NCBI GenBank assembly: GCA_018524725.1 | Contig: JAEUWP010000366.1 | Location: 310,001 to 374,000, forward strand | Length of the DNA stretch: 64,000 bases | Source: Podaxis mareebaensis | Taxonomy: Eukaryota; Basidiomycota; Agaricomycetes; Agaricales; Agaricaceae | Direction: 5' to 3' | Shown here: in pieces, positions 34,969-47,600 of the stretch | How the letters are laid out: every line of letters starts with the position of its first letter | Position numbering within the stretch: the stretch's first letter is position 1 | Notes under the pieces: generated by a model | Databases searched by the model: none | What the model saw: the letters and a program-made list of their open reading frames with translations, nothing else | What the model was told of the DNA's origin: nothing | Position numbers and translations under genes: made by a program

Positions 34969-37900
34969 ATGGCGGACAGAGAGCCTGGACCGTCAACTGA
35001 CTATGGTGCGTGAGGTTGGGTGTATGCGCGTGTACTTCTGCATCCTGATGCCCTCTCTTGTGCAGAAGGAGCACCTTTGCTCCGGGGTGCAGAGACTGAA
35101 GAAAACGTTCGCGACTCACCGTCGTTCTCGGAACGCCTCAATGCTGTTGCTCAGGAACCTTTTACACCTCTTACCAAGATTCTTTTGATTATAGCACTTG
35201 TATTGCTTCTGGCTAGCTCAGTAAGCGTGGTGAACCTACTTTTACGGGCATTTGTGAACTTGAATTGGTCAGATTTTCATCGGTCTCTTCGCTGGTGCCC
35301 AACACAAACTCGCTCTTGAACGTGGCCGCAATCCCGGAGCTACAATTACGCGCATCTTCACGACGACTGAGTACCAAACTTTGCCTCGGACCGAAACACG
35401 GATTCTCACGGAGACGGAAATAACGACGACTACGAAGACTCAGGTTGGATCGACCACCAGAGTTGGGACGGTGACGGCAACGACGACTTTGACCACCACG
35501 GCCAAGGTGACAAAAACGGCGAAACCTGTACCTGTTCCCGAGCCTACTGGAGGACCTGATAAGGTAAACTCTCATAACAAGTGTTCTAACGGTCTCATGA
35601 ATAATCGAATTATAGAAAGTATGCATGGAGCCCCATTGTATAGTTTTGTCTGGAGCCATCCTTTCTTCTTTGGATACGACTCAGGATCCATGCGAGAATT
35701 TCTATAAATACGTTAGTGAGTAGATGTCCCTTCCAGTAATATTCGGATCTGCGTTACTCATTTCGACCTAGACAACGGATGGTTGAAAGCTCACCCTTTA
35801 CCAGCTGACAAAAGTAGTTTCGGTAACTTCGAGGCTTTGGCGCAACAGAACAAGCAGGTCATTCAGAAGATCTTGGAGTCATCGGACGAGTCTACATCTT
35901 TGGCACAAGACTCCTACGACCAGGAGATTCTTCGCAAACTCCGTGATATGTATTCTTCCTGTCTCAACGAGGCACACCTAGATGGAATTGGAAGTGTCCC
36001 CTTGGAACATTTTGTTCAAACCGTCAGAAAGCTATTCAGGGAAGAGGATACAGACATTAGTGCAACAGAAGGAAAGAAGAAATCTAGGGGATTGACGGCC
36101 GCACTTGCGTTCATCCACTCTCGGGGTATGAATAAGAAATATCTGTCTGCCCCATTATATAAACTGAGTTGATTTGTTTTAGGCATTGGTTCTTTGTTTT
36201 CGTTTGATATTGAAGGTGACGTTGGAGTTGACCCAAACCACATGGTATTATGGTTCAGTCAACCCGACTTCGGTCTCCCTTCGAAGGTTAGTCTTGCATA
36301 AATTTTTCCCTCTTCCCCCACCGTATTAACCTTCTGCAGGAATACTTCGAGGAAAAGGCTATCAGAAAACTCTATCGAACTGTTGTCGAGCGTTTCCTTA
36401 CTATTCTTGACGAAGAAAGCAATGGAGAAGAGGAGTTTGAGATGGGAGTTGCCGACAACAAGAAGCAGACTAGCTTCTCTGCTAAAGAGAAAACCCAGAG
36501 AATGTGGCCGCCTTGGCCCTGGCCACCTTGGGATGGTGATGATGACGGTGGAGGCGATGATGACGACAAGGACAAGCCTCACAAACATCGGGACATTCGC
36601 AAGCTTGCAGAGAAAGTTGTTGATTTTGAGGGGAAGATGGCAAAGGCCAGTCTTGATCTGTGAGTAGCTCGGTACGCCAGCAATGTACATCTACTGACGT
36701 CCTTCGTCAGAGATATCTTGTTCCAGGACCCAATCGCAACATACAACCCTGTCCATCCCTCTGCCCTCTTTGATGCTTTGCCCCAAATCGACTTCCCAAC
36801 ATACTTCTCTACATTTACTCCTCGGAGATTCCCCGAGCGTATTATTATGACATATCCTGCGTATGCGAAGTCTTTGGCAGAGATCTTGGACGACACACCG
36901 GACGAAGTTATCGAATCATATCTCGTGGTCAGGACCGCCCTCGCGTTATCGCCTTACCTTGGCATGAACACGGATGCCTGGCAAGCACAGCGTACCCTGT
37001 TGGAGGCACTAACCGGTATCAAGAAAGGCGCAGTTGGTGATCGTGGCGAATATTGTGTTGGCAGGGTCGAAGAGACGCTGGGTTTCGCTGCGGGAAGATA
37101 CTTCGTCAACGAGACCTTCGGAGGCGAGTCGAGGGAGAGAGGAACCAAAGTCATCACCGACATTGTCAAGGCATTCAAGGCGTCGCTTCCCCACATCGAT
37201 TGGATGGATAAGGAATCTGCGAGGGCTGCTGCAGAGAAGGTAAGCGTACTTGATCGCTTCTCAGATTTGCGGACTTCATACCATCATAGGCCGACGCAAT
37301 CCGAGTCAAAGTCGGATACCCTTTGTCTCCAGATACAGAAAGCTCTCGGTCTATCGCTAGATATTATAACACCGTGAAGGTGGACAAGGTCAATTTCTTC
37401 AACAATATGCTGAATGCCCAGTTAGTGCATTAATCTCAGGATTGGCGGCGTTTTAACCAGTTTGAAACAGGGCTAGCGAGATAGCCAAGAAGTGGCTAAC
37501 GCTTGAGCGAAGCAGAGACCCAGAGTCATGGGAGATGTGGCCTTCTATGGTCAATGCTTATTTCAACCCGCCCGCTAACGAGGTAACCTGGAATCTCCTA
37601 TGGCTGTGTATGGAACCTCATATCCTTTTAGATCGTCTTCCCAGCCGGTATCCTCCAATCTCCTTTCTTCTCGCAGGAATGGTATGCTCTGTAAATGTTG
37701 ATCTTTGTCAAGTATAGTTGACAAATCTTCTAGGCCGGGATACCTTTCTTATGGCGCTTTTGGTCATGTTGCTTCACATGAGTTGACTGTGCGTTCCCAA
37801 TTTCCGCTACTATGATCATTCTTGATCTCGTGCATTAGCATGCATTTGATTCCGCTGGACGACTCTATAACCAGAAAGGCAAACTCGAGGAATGGTGGAC

Positions 37901-38617
37901 GAACTCGACAAGCGAGGGATTCAAGGTGAAGCAGGACTGTATTGTCAAACAGTTCTCTGGTATGTACCCCTCGTTTCATATAAGTCACTGTAAAAGCTGA
38001 TGGCATTCTAGCATATACCATTGATGACGGAAAGGGAGGGAAGATACATGTTAACGTGAGTAGCGACCCTAGTTTGGTGGCCAGACTTCTGACGCAGGTT
38101 TTTCACAGGGAAATCTGTAAGACAAGTTTTTAATTGACTCAACCTCCTCTAACCGCTTGTTAGCACGTCTGGTGAGAACATCGGAGACACCGGTTTGATA
38201 CAAGCATTCCGAGCGTGGAAAGCGCAGTTTGACGACTCATTGGAAGCTGGTCGCGAATACTTGCTACCTGGGTTGAACTATACCAGGCGCGTCCCCAGTT
38301 GCTGAATTAATTGCATTTGCTCATTGTTCTCGGTATCTGTATCTCCAGGGAACAACTCTTTTTCATTGCCTTTGGACGTATCTGGGCTCGGGCCATGAAG
38401 CCAGCTGCGGCAGTGAGTATCGCCTACTATTCTGTGGAACCACTTAAACTGGCCCGTTGCATAGGTTCAGCGTATCCGTACGGATCCTCACTCGCCAAGT
38501 CGCTATCGAGTTGACGGAACTGTGTCCAATATTCCCGAGTTTGCCGAAGCATTCAAATGCCCTAAAGGTGCCAAGCTGAATCCTCCTCGGGAGAAACGAT
38601 GCGTCTTCTGGGGATAA
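34969..38617 (+). CDS. M13 neprilysin-like zinc endopeptidase, type II membrane protein
   Basis: The start at 34969 gives MADREPGPSTDYEGAPLLRG. A single membrane segment ILLIIALVLLLASSIF lies near residue 55, followed by a Thr-rich stalk (TETEITTTTKTQVGSTTRVG). The extracellular M13 domain begins with the motif TTQDPCENFYKYVNNGWL. Catalytic features are NAYFNPPANEIVFPAGILQ, the zinc motif HVASHELTHAFDSAGRLYNQ (HExxH), and GENIGDTGLIQAFRAW supplying the third zinc ligand Glu. The C-terminus ends EKRCVFWG (stop 38615-38617), as in neprilysin and endothelin-converting enzyme (CxxW). An intron splits HELT from HAFD. An unusual Trp/Pro/Asp-rich insert, MWPPWPWPPWDGDDDGGGDD, occurs near 36501-36560. 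The enzyme should cleave peptides outside the cell. About a dozen short introns are present. The fold and catalytic set look complete. Confidence 0.93.
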
Positions 38618-38703
38618 GGGAAAATCTTGTATTTTGTAGTCGTGTTTTTGTCTCCCTGGTTGAACTTTCCGTACATTTATTGCCTGAGATACACGGGATA
38701 GAT

Positions 38704-39527
38704 TTAAAGGACACCCTTAGTGCTAGGGACATCATTGCTGCCTGTCCTTTCGATGGCTTGACGGATTGCCAAGGCCAAAGCCTTGAAGGCGGATTCGGAG
38801 CTAGGGAGGGTAGTCAGGAAGTGGTCCTGGTGGGAGGAGCTGGACATACCGGTGGTGATCGTTCTCACCTCTGAGGACATCGATGTGAAGGGTTACGCCA
38901 GATGCCATGGCGAACGAGTAAAAGATATGAGGGATCATCTCCGTGGAGAGGTCGCCGATCTTCTCGCGCTTCAGTCCGAGGTCAGTTACGCAGTAGGGCC
39001 GAGAACAAATGTCGATAACAGCGCGCGAAAGAGCCTGGAAGAAGGGAAGAATGAAGCGGCGATAATGGTGGAGAATGGTTGTCATTGACCTCATCCAAAG
39101 GAGCAAAACCTGTTCCATATCGCCTAATGCCGCGAACTTCGCCGAGAGCTTGTTTGAAAGCAGTACCCAGTGCAATGGCGCTGTCCTGTGTTTATCGTGA
39201 TAGTTGGACAAACTGAGAGATGTGACTTGGGATTTCATCGCTTATCTGCGGTATGGTGGTCATCAATCCAGAGATCACCTTTGCACTTCATGGTTAGGGA
39301 CATGCCACCGTGCTTTGCGAGGGCGGTATACATCTGGTAGAGGGTATATAAATACGAGCGTTTATTAAGTGGACTAGTGATCGCACATGGTCCAGGAAAC
39401 CGATCCCGGTAGAAACTTCAATTGTCTGCTTGACATTAGAGCCTGGGGTGCAATCAAGGTCGATAAAGACCTCGATTTCTGTTTCACTAGTTTTGCGAGA
39501 GACAGATGCTTGACGGGAAGCGGCCAT
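38704..39527 (-). CDS. his3: Imidazoleglycerol-phosphate dehydratase
   Basis: This enzyme carries out the sixth step of histidine biosynthesis, dehydrating imidazole glycerol phosphate. The start at 39527 gives [20 protein letters not shown]. Characteristic blocks are [10 protein letters not shown] (first metal-binding His region), then after an intron [40 protein letters not shown] (the second metal motif) and [18 protein letters not shown]. Near the end, [20 protein letters not shown] and [20 protein letters not shown] hold the third His cluster. The C-terminus is STKGVL with the stop at 38704-38706. The gene is convergent with the M13 peptidase (86 bp between stops) and divergent from the MSS51-like gene, with 100 bp between starts. 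The introns are short. Confidence 0.95.
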
Positions 39528-39627
39528 GGTTGTTGAGGGACAAGGCAGGGTGAAAATGGGCAGTGAGGGACAACAGACGACAACAGAGGGCTAGAAAATG
39601 GTAATATCAATAAACTACCATTTTCCA
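39528..39627. promoter_or_regulatory. Divergent HIS3/MSS51 promoter
   Basis: Start codons at 39527 (minus) and 39628 (plus) leave 100 bp. The interval is purine-rich on the plus strand (repeated GAGGGACAA-like and GACAACAGA blocks) and ends in a perfect inverted repeat. No TGACTCA site is seen within it. Confidence 0.6.
39594..39625. repeat. Perfect 10-bp inverted repeat, 12-nt spacer
   Basis: The left arm GAAAATGGTA (39594-39603) and right arm TACCATTTTC (39616-39625) are exact reverse complements. They lie immediately before the chosen MSS51 start at 39628. The left arm contains an in-frame upstream ATG (39598) that would add ten residues (MVISINYHFP) to the protein. Confidence 0.9.
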
Positions 39628-41402
39628 ATGCTCTTGCCCCGGCTGCCCGCCCGTTCAGTCCTTCTTCGCCCTGCCTCCCTCAGTCTCCCTCGGAACGTCA
39701 ACAATGCTACCCAGCGCAGACTAATCTTCAGTTTCCTGAGAAAAAACAAGAAACAGTCGACACCAACAGAGCCCGTTCCTATCCTTACCGAGGACAACCT
39801 CTTCCATCCCTTCTCCAAGTCTCCTTTTCCCGCAGTACGCGCCAGAGGGGAAGCCATCAAGCAGCTTGCTCCCTGTCCCGTATGCGCAGGCTCCCACACC
39901 CACGTTCATGCTCATACGCAAGCACAACCGCGTGCAGTCAGATATGAGTGCCCAGACTGCGGTTGGCCGACGCATTGCTCGGAGGAGCATTGGAAAGAGG
40001 ATGCGGAACACCAAAAATACTGCCAACGTTTGCGGGAAGCTAACGAGGACGAGCACGATCTGAGGAGTGGGAGACGACTTCGTGAGTTCGAGCTGCCGGG
40101 TGAGCTTTCTGTTCCATCTATTCTTGTTTAGGCAAAGTTCACTCAACCTTTTCGGTTCTGAAATAGGTCCGCAGGGATATGAGGAAGCCATTTCGTTTGC
40201 AAACTGGGACGTGTTTTGGTACACCCGAGGGTTCAATTCCATGGACACTGAAAGGTCGCGTCGACACGCGAGCAAACTCCTTACCTATCCCATCACGATC
40301 GGGAGTGCTTTGCACCAGTACAGCAACTTGACACTGAATAACCAGCGGGTTACTCCGGAGGGTAGTCGATCTCTCGCAGGTGAGATCTCTTTCTATCTAG
40401 AATTCAATCCAGGAAAGTAGCGCATGTGCTGACCGTTACATGTCATAAATTCCATCAGCTCTTCGAAGTACACTGCATGTCGAACCGGGTGCACCGGAAA
40501 CGGAGGAAGCAGCCGTAGGCAAGCCTCAAGTACGCGTTTTCATCCTCGGAGCACGCGCTGAATCCTCTTTGCCTCCTCATGTATGGGAGCAATTGACCAT
40601 GCTCTTCCCCTCGACCCATTTCCACCTCTTCTTCATCGGACCCCAGGTTTCATTGCCCAAACCCCCAAAGAACGAAACGGCTAGAACTTCCACTGCCACG
40701 AGTCCCGGGACTTCTCCTGCACCCGATGCATCGGCTATCGCAGATGAGGCAATGAACTCTGCATCTGCCGGAACTCCAGAGGCTGAGGCCGAAAATGAGG
40801 TAACGGAGAAAAAGCCGGAATACCTACCAAACGTATACGAGCCACCGACACCAGCCCCTATCGCCCGCCTCAAACGCACGCGAGACTCGCTCCAGCGATA
40901 CGGGGTCCCGTCGTATACGGTCCCATATACTCCTCAGCTTACGATCACGGGAATGCAAGCCAATTACGCCGATGTCCACGCACAGTTCCAGCACACGTTG
41001 GACCCATACAGTGATGTCTTCTTTATGTTCTCTCCTGGCTTCGGCTTCCCATCGCCAGAGTCCGTAGATGAGAACGGCCAGCCACTCTTGCAAATTGCTT
41101 CCCCAACCGAGTGGGGCCCTGTCCTACCCATGCTTCTCGCCAGCAAATGCTCGATCTTCGTCACAGGCTTCTCCCCAACTGATGTTGAACGTGACATTCG
41201 CTCACTTTCTAGTGCACCTCAGGTTGCTGGCGAGTTTGAGTGGGTGATCACACCTGGTCCTAACTCTTTTGGTAGTGAAAAATGGGAGATTGCGGATTTT
41301 GACCCTCGTGTTATGGTCAAGACCAACTGGGGTATCTGGGCCATCCGTGGGAAGAGCAGAGATGTACAGGAGCGTAGCTCAGTTTTCAGGCTGTTTGGGT
41401 AG
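39628..41402 (+). CDS. Mss51-like mitochondrial translation/COX1 factor with zinc finger
   Basis: Yeast Mss51 activates COX1 mRNA translation and chaperones new Cox1. The start at 39628 gives a basic, hydroxylated N-terminus, MLLPRLPARSVLLRPASLSL, that fits a mitochondrial presequence. A MYND-like zinc finger follows: APCPVCAGSHTHVHAHTQ, then YECPDCGWPTHCSEEHW and HQKYCQRL. The C-terminal Mss51 domain begins YEEAISFANWDVFWYTRGFN and includes LTYPITIGSALHQYSNLTL, RVFILGARAESSLPPHVWEQ and DVFFMFSPGFGFPSPE. It ends QERSSVFRLFG (stop 41400-41402). An Ala/Pro/Glu-rich insert (about 40680-40830) splits the C-domain. Two short introns are visible. An upstream in-frame ATG at 39598 is an alternative start. 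Confidence 0.88.
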
Positions 41403-41635
41403 CGCAGACTACAATGAAGGATTATGATCCTTAGTTATTTATTCCTTCGCACAAATTTTAACACGAGTCACTAATCGGGCCTCTTGTTCACTTGCATCTG
41501 AAAGAACCATGACAATACTTCATTACCGCGTCGTAACACATGGGTGGCATAATGACAAAAAATGTAATAATACAGAACGTGATGGATACATGAGACATGG
41601 CGGAAGAAAACTTTTGATACGGACACCGTCGGCTT

Positions 41636-44600
41636 CTAGGCTCCTACTTCGACAGGTCGGGAGTTTTGGCTCAATTTGCTCGGAGGAGGAGCAAAGGTCT
41701 GGTGAGGCGCGACATGAGTATCTTGTTCATGGACGGGACCTGGCGTTATCTTACCCTAGCCTTGATACCTCCGGCGAGAGGCAACCTCGTCGAACCGGTC
41801 AAGTAAGCATCAACTTCGGCAGCAGCACCGCGACCCTCGCTGCATATAAATGAGCATCCATCGGAAGGCTTAAGAACAAACCATACGCACTTGATACCCC
41901 AGACAATCAAGGATTGGCCACGTCTGCAATCACCAGCCGCAAAGACACCCTCCACACTGGTACAATATTTCTGCGAAAGGTGGGAATTAGACCCGAAAGA
42001 GACGGCGGGAGTGGATATTTGTACATACCCTGGGGGGAGTCTGGATGTTGGAACGAGCATCTTGATTGAGACCGAGCTGTTTGACCACGCTAGCCTCAGG
42101 CCCCAAGAAACCGAGAGCAAGGAAAACAAGTTGAGCGGGGAAGAACTTTTCGGAACCTGGAACTTCTTCCATCTTCCAGCGACCACCGCTATCTTTGGTC
42201 CACTCAACGCGAACTGGTCACGTACGTCGTCAGGGTACAGGGAATATAGAGGCTTCTAATTTGACACACCAGTGTTCAAACCAACAAGGTTGTTGTCCTC
42301 GTCGACGACGAAGTCCTTGGTGGAGATGCAGTACTCGCGAGGATCTAGTTCCCAAGGTCAACGAAGATCAACAATTCATCGGAAGAGAGCTAACCGTTGC
42401 CAAAGTGAGCAGCAACTTCGATATGGCCATAATCGGCACGGAAGATACTGGAGCAGGAACTCAGCAAAGGAGGCCACCAACGCAGATAATCCAACTCACC
42501 GGGGCCACTGTGGCCAAGGATTGTCCCGACCACGCGATGCAGGTGGCTTAGGAAGTAACTCAAAGTTGACGACAGATTTCGCACCATGACGCATAGCAGT
42601 ACCGATACAGTCGTTACCAGTATCACCACCACCAATAACAATGACGTCCTTGCCCTTTGCGCTGATGTACGTATTATCCTGGAGCTCAGAGTCCAATAGT
42701 GACTTGGTGTTCAACTACGCAGAAGGTTGAGATAAAAGTCCGATGAGTGGAGGGACGCACACACCTGGAGATATTCCATAGCGAAATGGATACCATTCGC
42801 ATTACGATTGGGAATCTTCAAGTCGCGAGGCCATGTAGCACCAGTGCAGATGACGACAGCATCGTATTGGTCGCGTAGCTCATTGGAATCCACATCAACG
42901 CCCACATGAGTATTGGGAACGAAAGTCTGGAGAAAGGATTTTAGTGGAAATCGGAGTAAGGGCAGGCGGCGTTACTTACAACACCCTCAGCCGCCATGAG
43001 GTCGAGGCGCCTTTGCACGATGGCCTTGTCGAGCTTCATGCTGCAAGTCAAGTCAATAGGATGTAGACGGCGATCAAAATGACACATACTTAGGAATGCC
43101 ATACATGAGAAGACCGCCCATACGGTCATTACGATCATATACGGTGACCCAATGGCCTGCTTTGTTCAACTGATCGGCACAAGCAAGACCGGCGGGTCCG
43201 GAACCAATGATGGCAACGTTTTTCCCAGTCCTAAAAGTGGGTGGGCGAGGCGCCATCCATCCCATCTCGAAGCCCTGCGAACAAAGTTATTTATCAGATT
43301 ATGAACGCCAACCAGCAAGGTAACGAAGCCCACCTTGTCAATAATGGCACATTCGATGCTCTTGATGCCCACGGGTTGCTCATTGATTCCAAGCACACAA
43401 GCACCTTCGCAAGGGGCGGGGCAAACGCGACCGGTGAACTCGGGGAAGTTGTTGGTCATCAGCAGACGGTTAAGCGCGTCTTGCCACTGGCCCTTGAATA
43501 CGAGATCGTTCCACTTGGGAATAATGTTGGAAATCGGGCAACCGGTGTCAGATTGACAGAATGGGACACCGCAATCCATACAACGGGCAGATTGGTACTT
43601 GAGTTCGCTCTCCGTTAAACGGCCAGAGATTTCTTTCCAGTCCTTGACACGCTTGCGAGGAGGACGATAGGCTTCTCCGAGACGCTTGTACTTCATGAAA
43701 CCACGAGTCTTGTCAAGCTTGTCGAGGCGCTTCTTTGTGGTTGATTCGTCGACGAACGAGTCTTCGAGATCAGCCACGGAAGGTTCGTGGCGAGGTTTGG
43801 GTGCCTGAGCTGCGGGAGTAGCGGAGGGGGTCTTGGACAAGAGAATATCTTCGAGAATTTCAGACGCCAAATCAACTTGGCTGGCAGTACGGGAGGGAAC
43901 AAGGTCGATGACACTTTGGCGCAGCTTCTCTTCCTTCTCGCGGACAGCCTGCTCCTCCAATACTCGCTTGTAGTCAAGGGGCATGACACGGACAAAGAGG
44001 GGAAGAAGGTGATGGAAGTCATGGAGGACGCGATCAGCAATCTCGGACCCAGTATAGTGACGGTGGTCTTCAATGAGGCCGCGAAGCGCAGCAATTTCAC
44101 GGGGATCTGTAACCTTGCCGAGTTCGACCATTTCTATGTTCACCCTAGAAGCGAAGGTGTGGGCTGTATCGAGAACATAAGCGATGCCTCCACTCATACC
44201 GGCGGCAAAGTTGCGGCCTGTGGAGCCTAGAATAACAACACGACCACCAGTCATGTATTCACAACCGTGGTCACCACAACCCTCAACAACGGCATTAGCA
44301 CCAGAGTTACGAACAGCAAAACGCTCCGCGGCAACGCCGCGAATGAATGCCTCTCCAGAAGTAGCACCATACAAGCAGACGTTTCCAATGATAATGTTCT
44401 CTTCGGCCTTGAATGTTGACTGCTTGGGCGGGTATACGATAAGCCTCCCACCAGACAAACCCTTTCCAACGTAATCGTTGGCATCACCCTCTAACTCAAT
44501 GGTAATGCCTGAGGCAAGGAAAGCACCACAGGACTGTCCAGCTGAACCCCTCATACGAATGTGAATGGTGTCCTTGGGAAGGCCCTCCTCACCGTAGAGC

Positions 44601-47600
44601 TTCGAGACGCGGTAAGATAAAGAGGTTCCAAGAGCACGATCAGTGTTGGTCACGTCGCATTCGATGTGGACAGGCAGGCCCTTGGCGAGGGCGGGCTCAG
44701 CCTCATCGATGAACTTGTTGTCGAGGCGAACATATAGCTTGTGGTCTTGTTGTCGGACTCGGTAAGTAGCAGCGCCAGGACGCATTTGCCATGCTGGCTT
44801 GAGGATCGCAGAGAGGTCGAGGTGTGCAGTCTTGGGGGTACGCAATTGTTCATTAACCTTGAGCATATCGGCCCTGCCAACCATCTCATTAATGGTGCGG
44901 AATCCAAGCTTGGCCATAATGCCACGCAGCTCCTCGGCGAGGTAGTAGAAGAAGTTGATAACTTGCTCGGGCTGACCGGCGAACTTAGCGCGAAGCTGAG
45001 GGTCTTGGGTAGCAATGCCGACAGGGCAAGTGTTGACTAAGAAAGTGTCATTTTAGATACTTGAACTTTTGAGAGGATCCGGCAAACTCACGGTGGCACT
45101 TCCTCATCATGATACAACCCATAGCAATCAACGGTGTAGTCGCGAAACCCCATTCTTCTGCACCAAGTAGGCAAGCTATGGCGATATCTCGGCCGGTTCT
45201 GATTTGTCCGTCGGTTTGAACGATAACACGTCCCCGTAAGTCGTTGAGGACTAAAGTCTGATGAGTCTCGGCAAGGCCAAGCTCCCAAGGGAGGCCCGCA
45301 TACTTGATACCAGTCCAACGGGAGGCACCAGTTCCGCCATCGTGAGCGGAAATCAGGATATGGTCGGCTTTGGCCTTGGCGACACCACTAGCAACAATGC
45401 CGACGCCAACCTCCGAGACGAGCTTGACAGAAACGCGAGAGCGTGGATTCGAGCACTTCAAGTCGTAGATGAGCTGCTTGAGGTCCTCGATGGAGTAGAT
45501 GTCGTGATGGGGAGGAGGGGAGATAAGACCAACACCAGCAGTGGAGTGGCGAGTACGAGCGATAGAAGTAGAAACTTTGTGGCCGGGGAGTTCACCACCT
45601 TCACCAGGCTTCGCACCCTGGGCCATCTTGATTTGCAGCTCATCTGCATCAGCAAGATAGTTGGCAGTGACACCGAAGCGACCAGATGCAATCTGCTTAA
45701 TAGCAGAACGCATAGTATCACCGTTCGGAAAGACTTGCGAACGCTCGGCGTCTTCGCCACCCTCACCAGTGTTGGACTTGCCGCCGAGTCGATTCATCGC
45801 GATAGCGAGCGTTGAGTGAGCCTCCATAGAGATGGAACCATAAGACATGGCACCAGTAACAAAGCGACGGACAATTTCATTCCAAGGCTCAACTTGCTCG
45901 ATGGGAATAGGTGTAGCATTCTCGTAGCGGAATTCGAGCAGACCACGAAGATGGACCCGCTTGGTTTGCTCATTGGCGTTGCGTGCATAGGAGTCGTAAG
46001 CGGCCTGGTTCTTCTCGCGGACGGCGTCCTGGAGGTTGGCGATACCGGACGGGTCGTTGATGTGGGCCTCACCACCATCACGCCAGTGGTATTCACCAGA
46101 TTCTGGCATACCAGGAGGGAGGACTGTCTCCCTGCTAGGCCATCCACGCTCATGGAGCTCAAATGCATCCATGGCGAGCAAGTCGAAGGTCGCACCCTGA
46201 ATGCGACTGGCGGAACCGATGAAACACTTCTCCACGACTTCGTTGTGCAGACCCAAGATTTCGAATATCTGGGCACCTTTGTACGATTGCAGAGTCGATA
46301 TACCCATCTTCGACATGACTTTGAGAATACCGTTATCCACTGATTTGCGGTAGTTGTCGAGGAGCTTCTCAGCAGTAAGCTCCGATTTCACACTGTGTTC
46401 AAACCGTCAGTACCGACAGAACACAGAAACGAGAAAAGGGAAAAGGGCCTACTCACAGTCCCTCGCGAGCAACTTTGTGAATAGTCTCCATCACTAGCCA
46501 GGGGCAAACAGCATCGGCGCCGTAACCAACGAGAACACAGAGATGATGAACTTCACGAGCCTCAGCAGTCTCAACCATGAGAGCGATTTTAGCGCGCTTC
46601 TTCTGCAACGTAAGATGGTGATGAACTCCACCGCAGGCAATCAAGGCGGAAAGCGGGACACGGTTGGGTCCAGTAGCGCGGTCACTAAGGACGATAACTT
46701 TGACACCGTCTTCGATGGCCTGGGTAGCCTCACTACAAACACGCTCCAAAGCAAGCTGATACCCGGGAAGACCCTCTGCCTTAGGGAAAGTGATGTCGAT
46801 GGTGCGAGAGGGCCATGTGGTGTATGCGGATTTGAGATTCTTCATGGCATTCATCTCCTCGATGGAAATTACGGGTGACGGTAAGAGGATACGATGGCAC
46901 TGCTCGGGCTTCATATCAAGAAGATTTCCTTCGGGTCCAACATAAGCCTCGAGAGACATGACGATGCTTTCACGGATGGGATCAATAGGAGGGTTGGTGA
47001 CTTGGGCGAAGAGCTGACGGAAGTAATCATAGATGAGACGAGGCTGGGTAGCCATGCAGGCGAGAGGAGCGTCGTTACCCATGGATCCGAGAGCTTCCTT
47101 CCCATCGGTGACCATTGGAAGCATAAGAAGATGAAGCTGTTCTAATGTGAATCCGAAAGCCAGAAGCTTGGGGTCTGTGCTGATGGTGGAATCATCGAGC
47201 GTGGGCTCAAGCTGGACGTTACTGCGCTTAACGCGCTTGATGATGTTGGGGACATGTAAAACGTGGGACTCGACCCAAGAAGCGAAGTTTTGCTTCGAAG
47301 CAGTATTGCGCTTGAGTTCCTTGTCGTCAACGACGCGCCCTTCAAGGGTATCGACGAGAAGCATGCGACCTGGTTTCAAGCGGCCCTTCTGCACAACCTT
47401 CTCCGGCGGAATGTAAATGGCTCCAACCTCGGAGGCGCAGACCATGATATCCTCGTTGGTGATGATAAAACGACACGGGCGGAGACCATTCCTGTCGAGG
47501 TTGGCACCGCAATAGCGGCCGTCGCTGAAGGTGAAAAGTGCGGGCCCGTCCCAAGGCTCTTGGAGGCAGGCAGCCCAGTTGTAGAATGCCTTCTTCTCCG

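Noticed and set aside
45261..45815. 184-codon plus-strand frame, and similar long frames inside GLT1
   Set aside because: These are antisense shadows of the well-conserved glutamate synthase exons.
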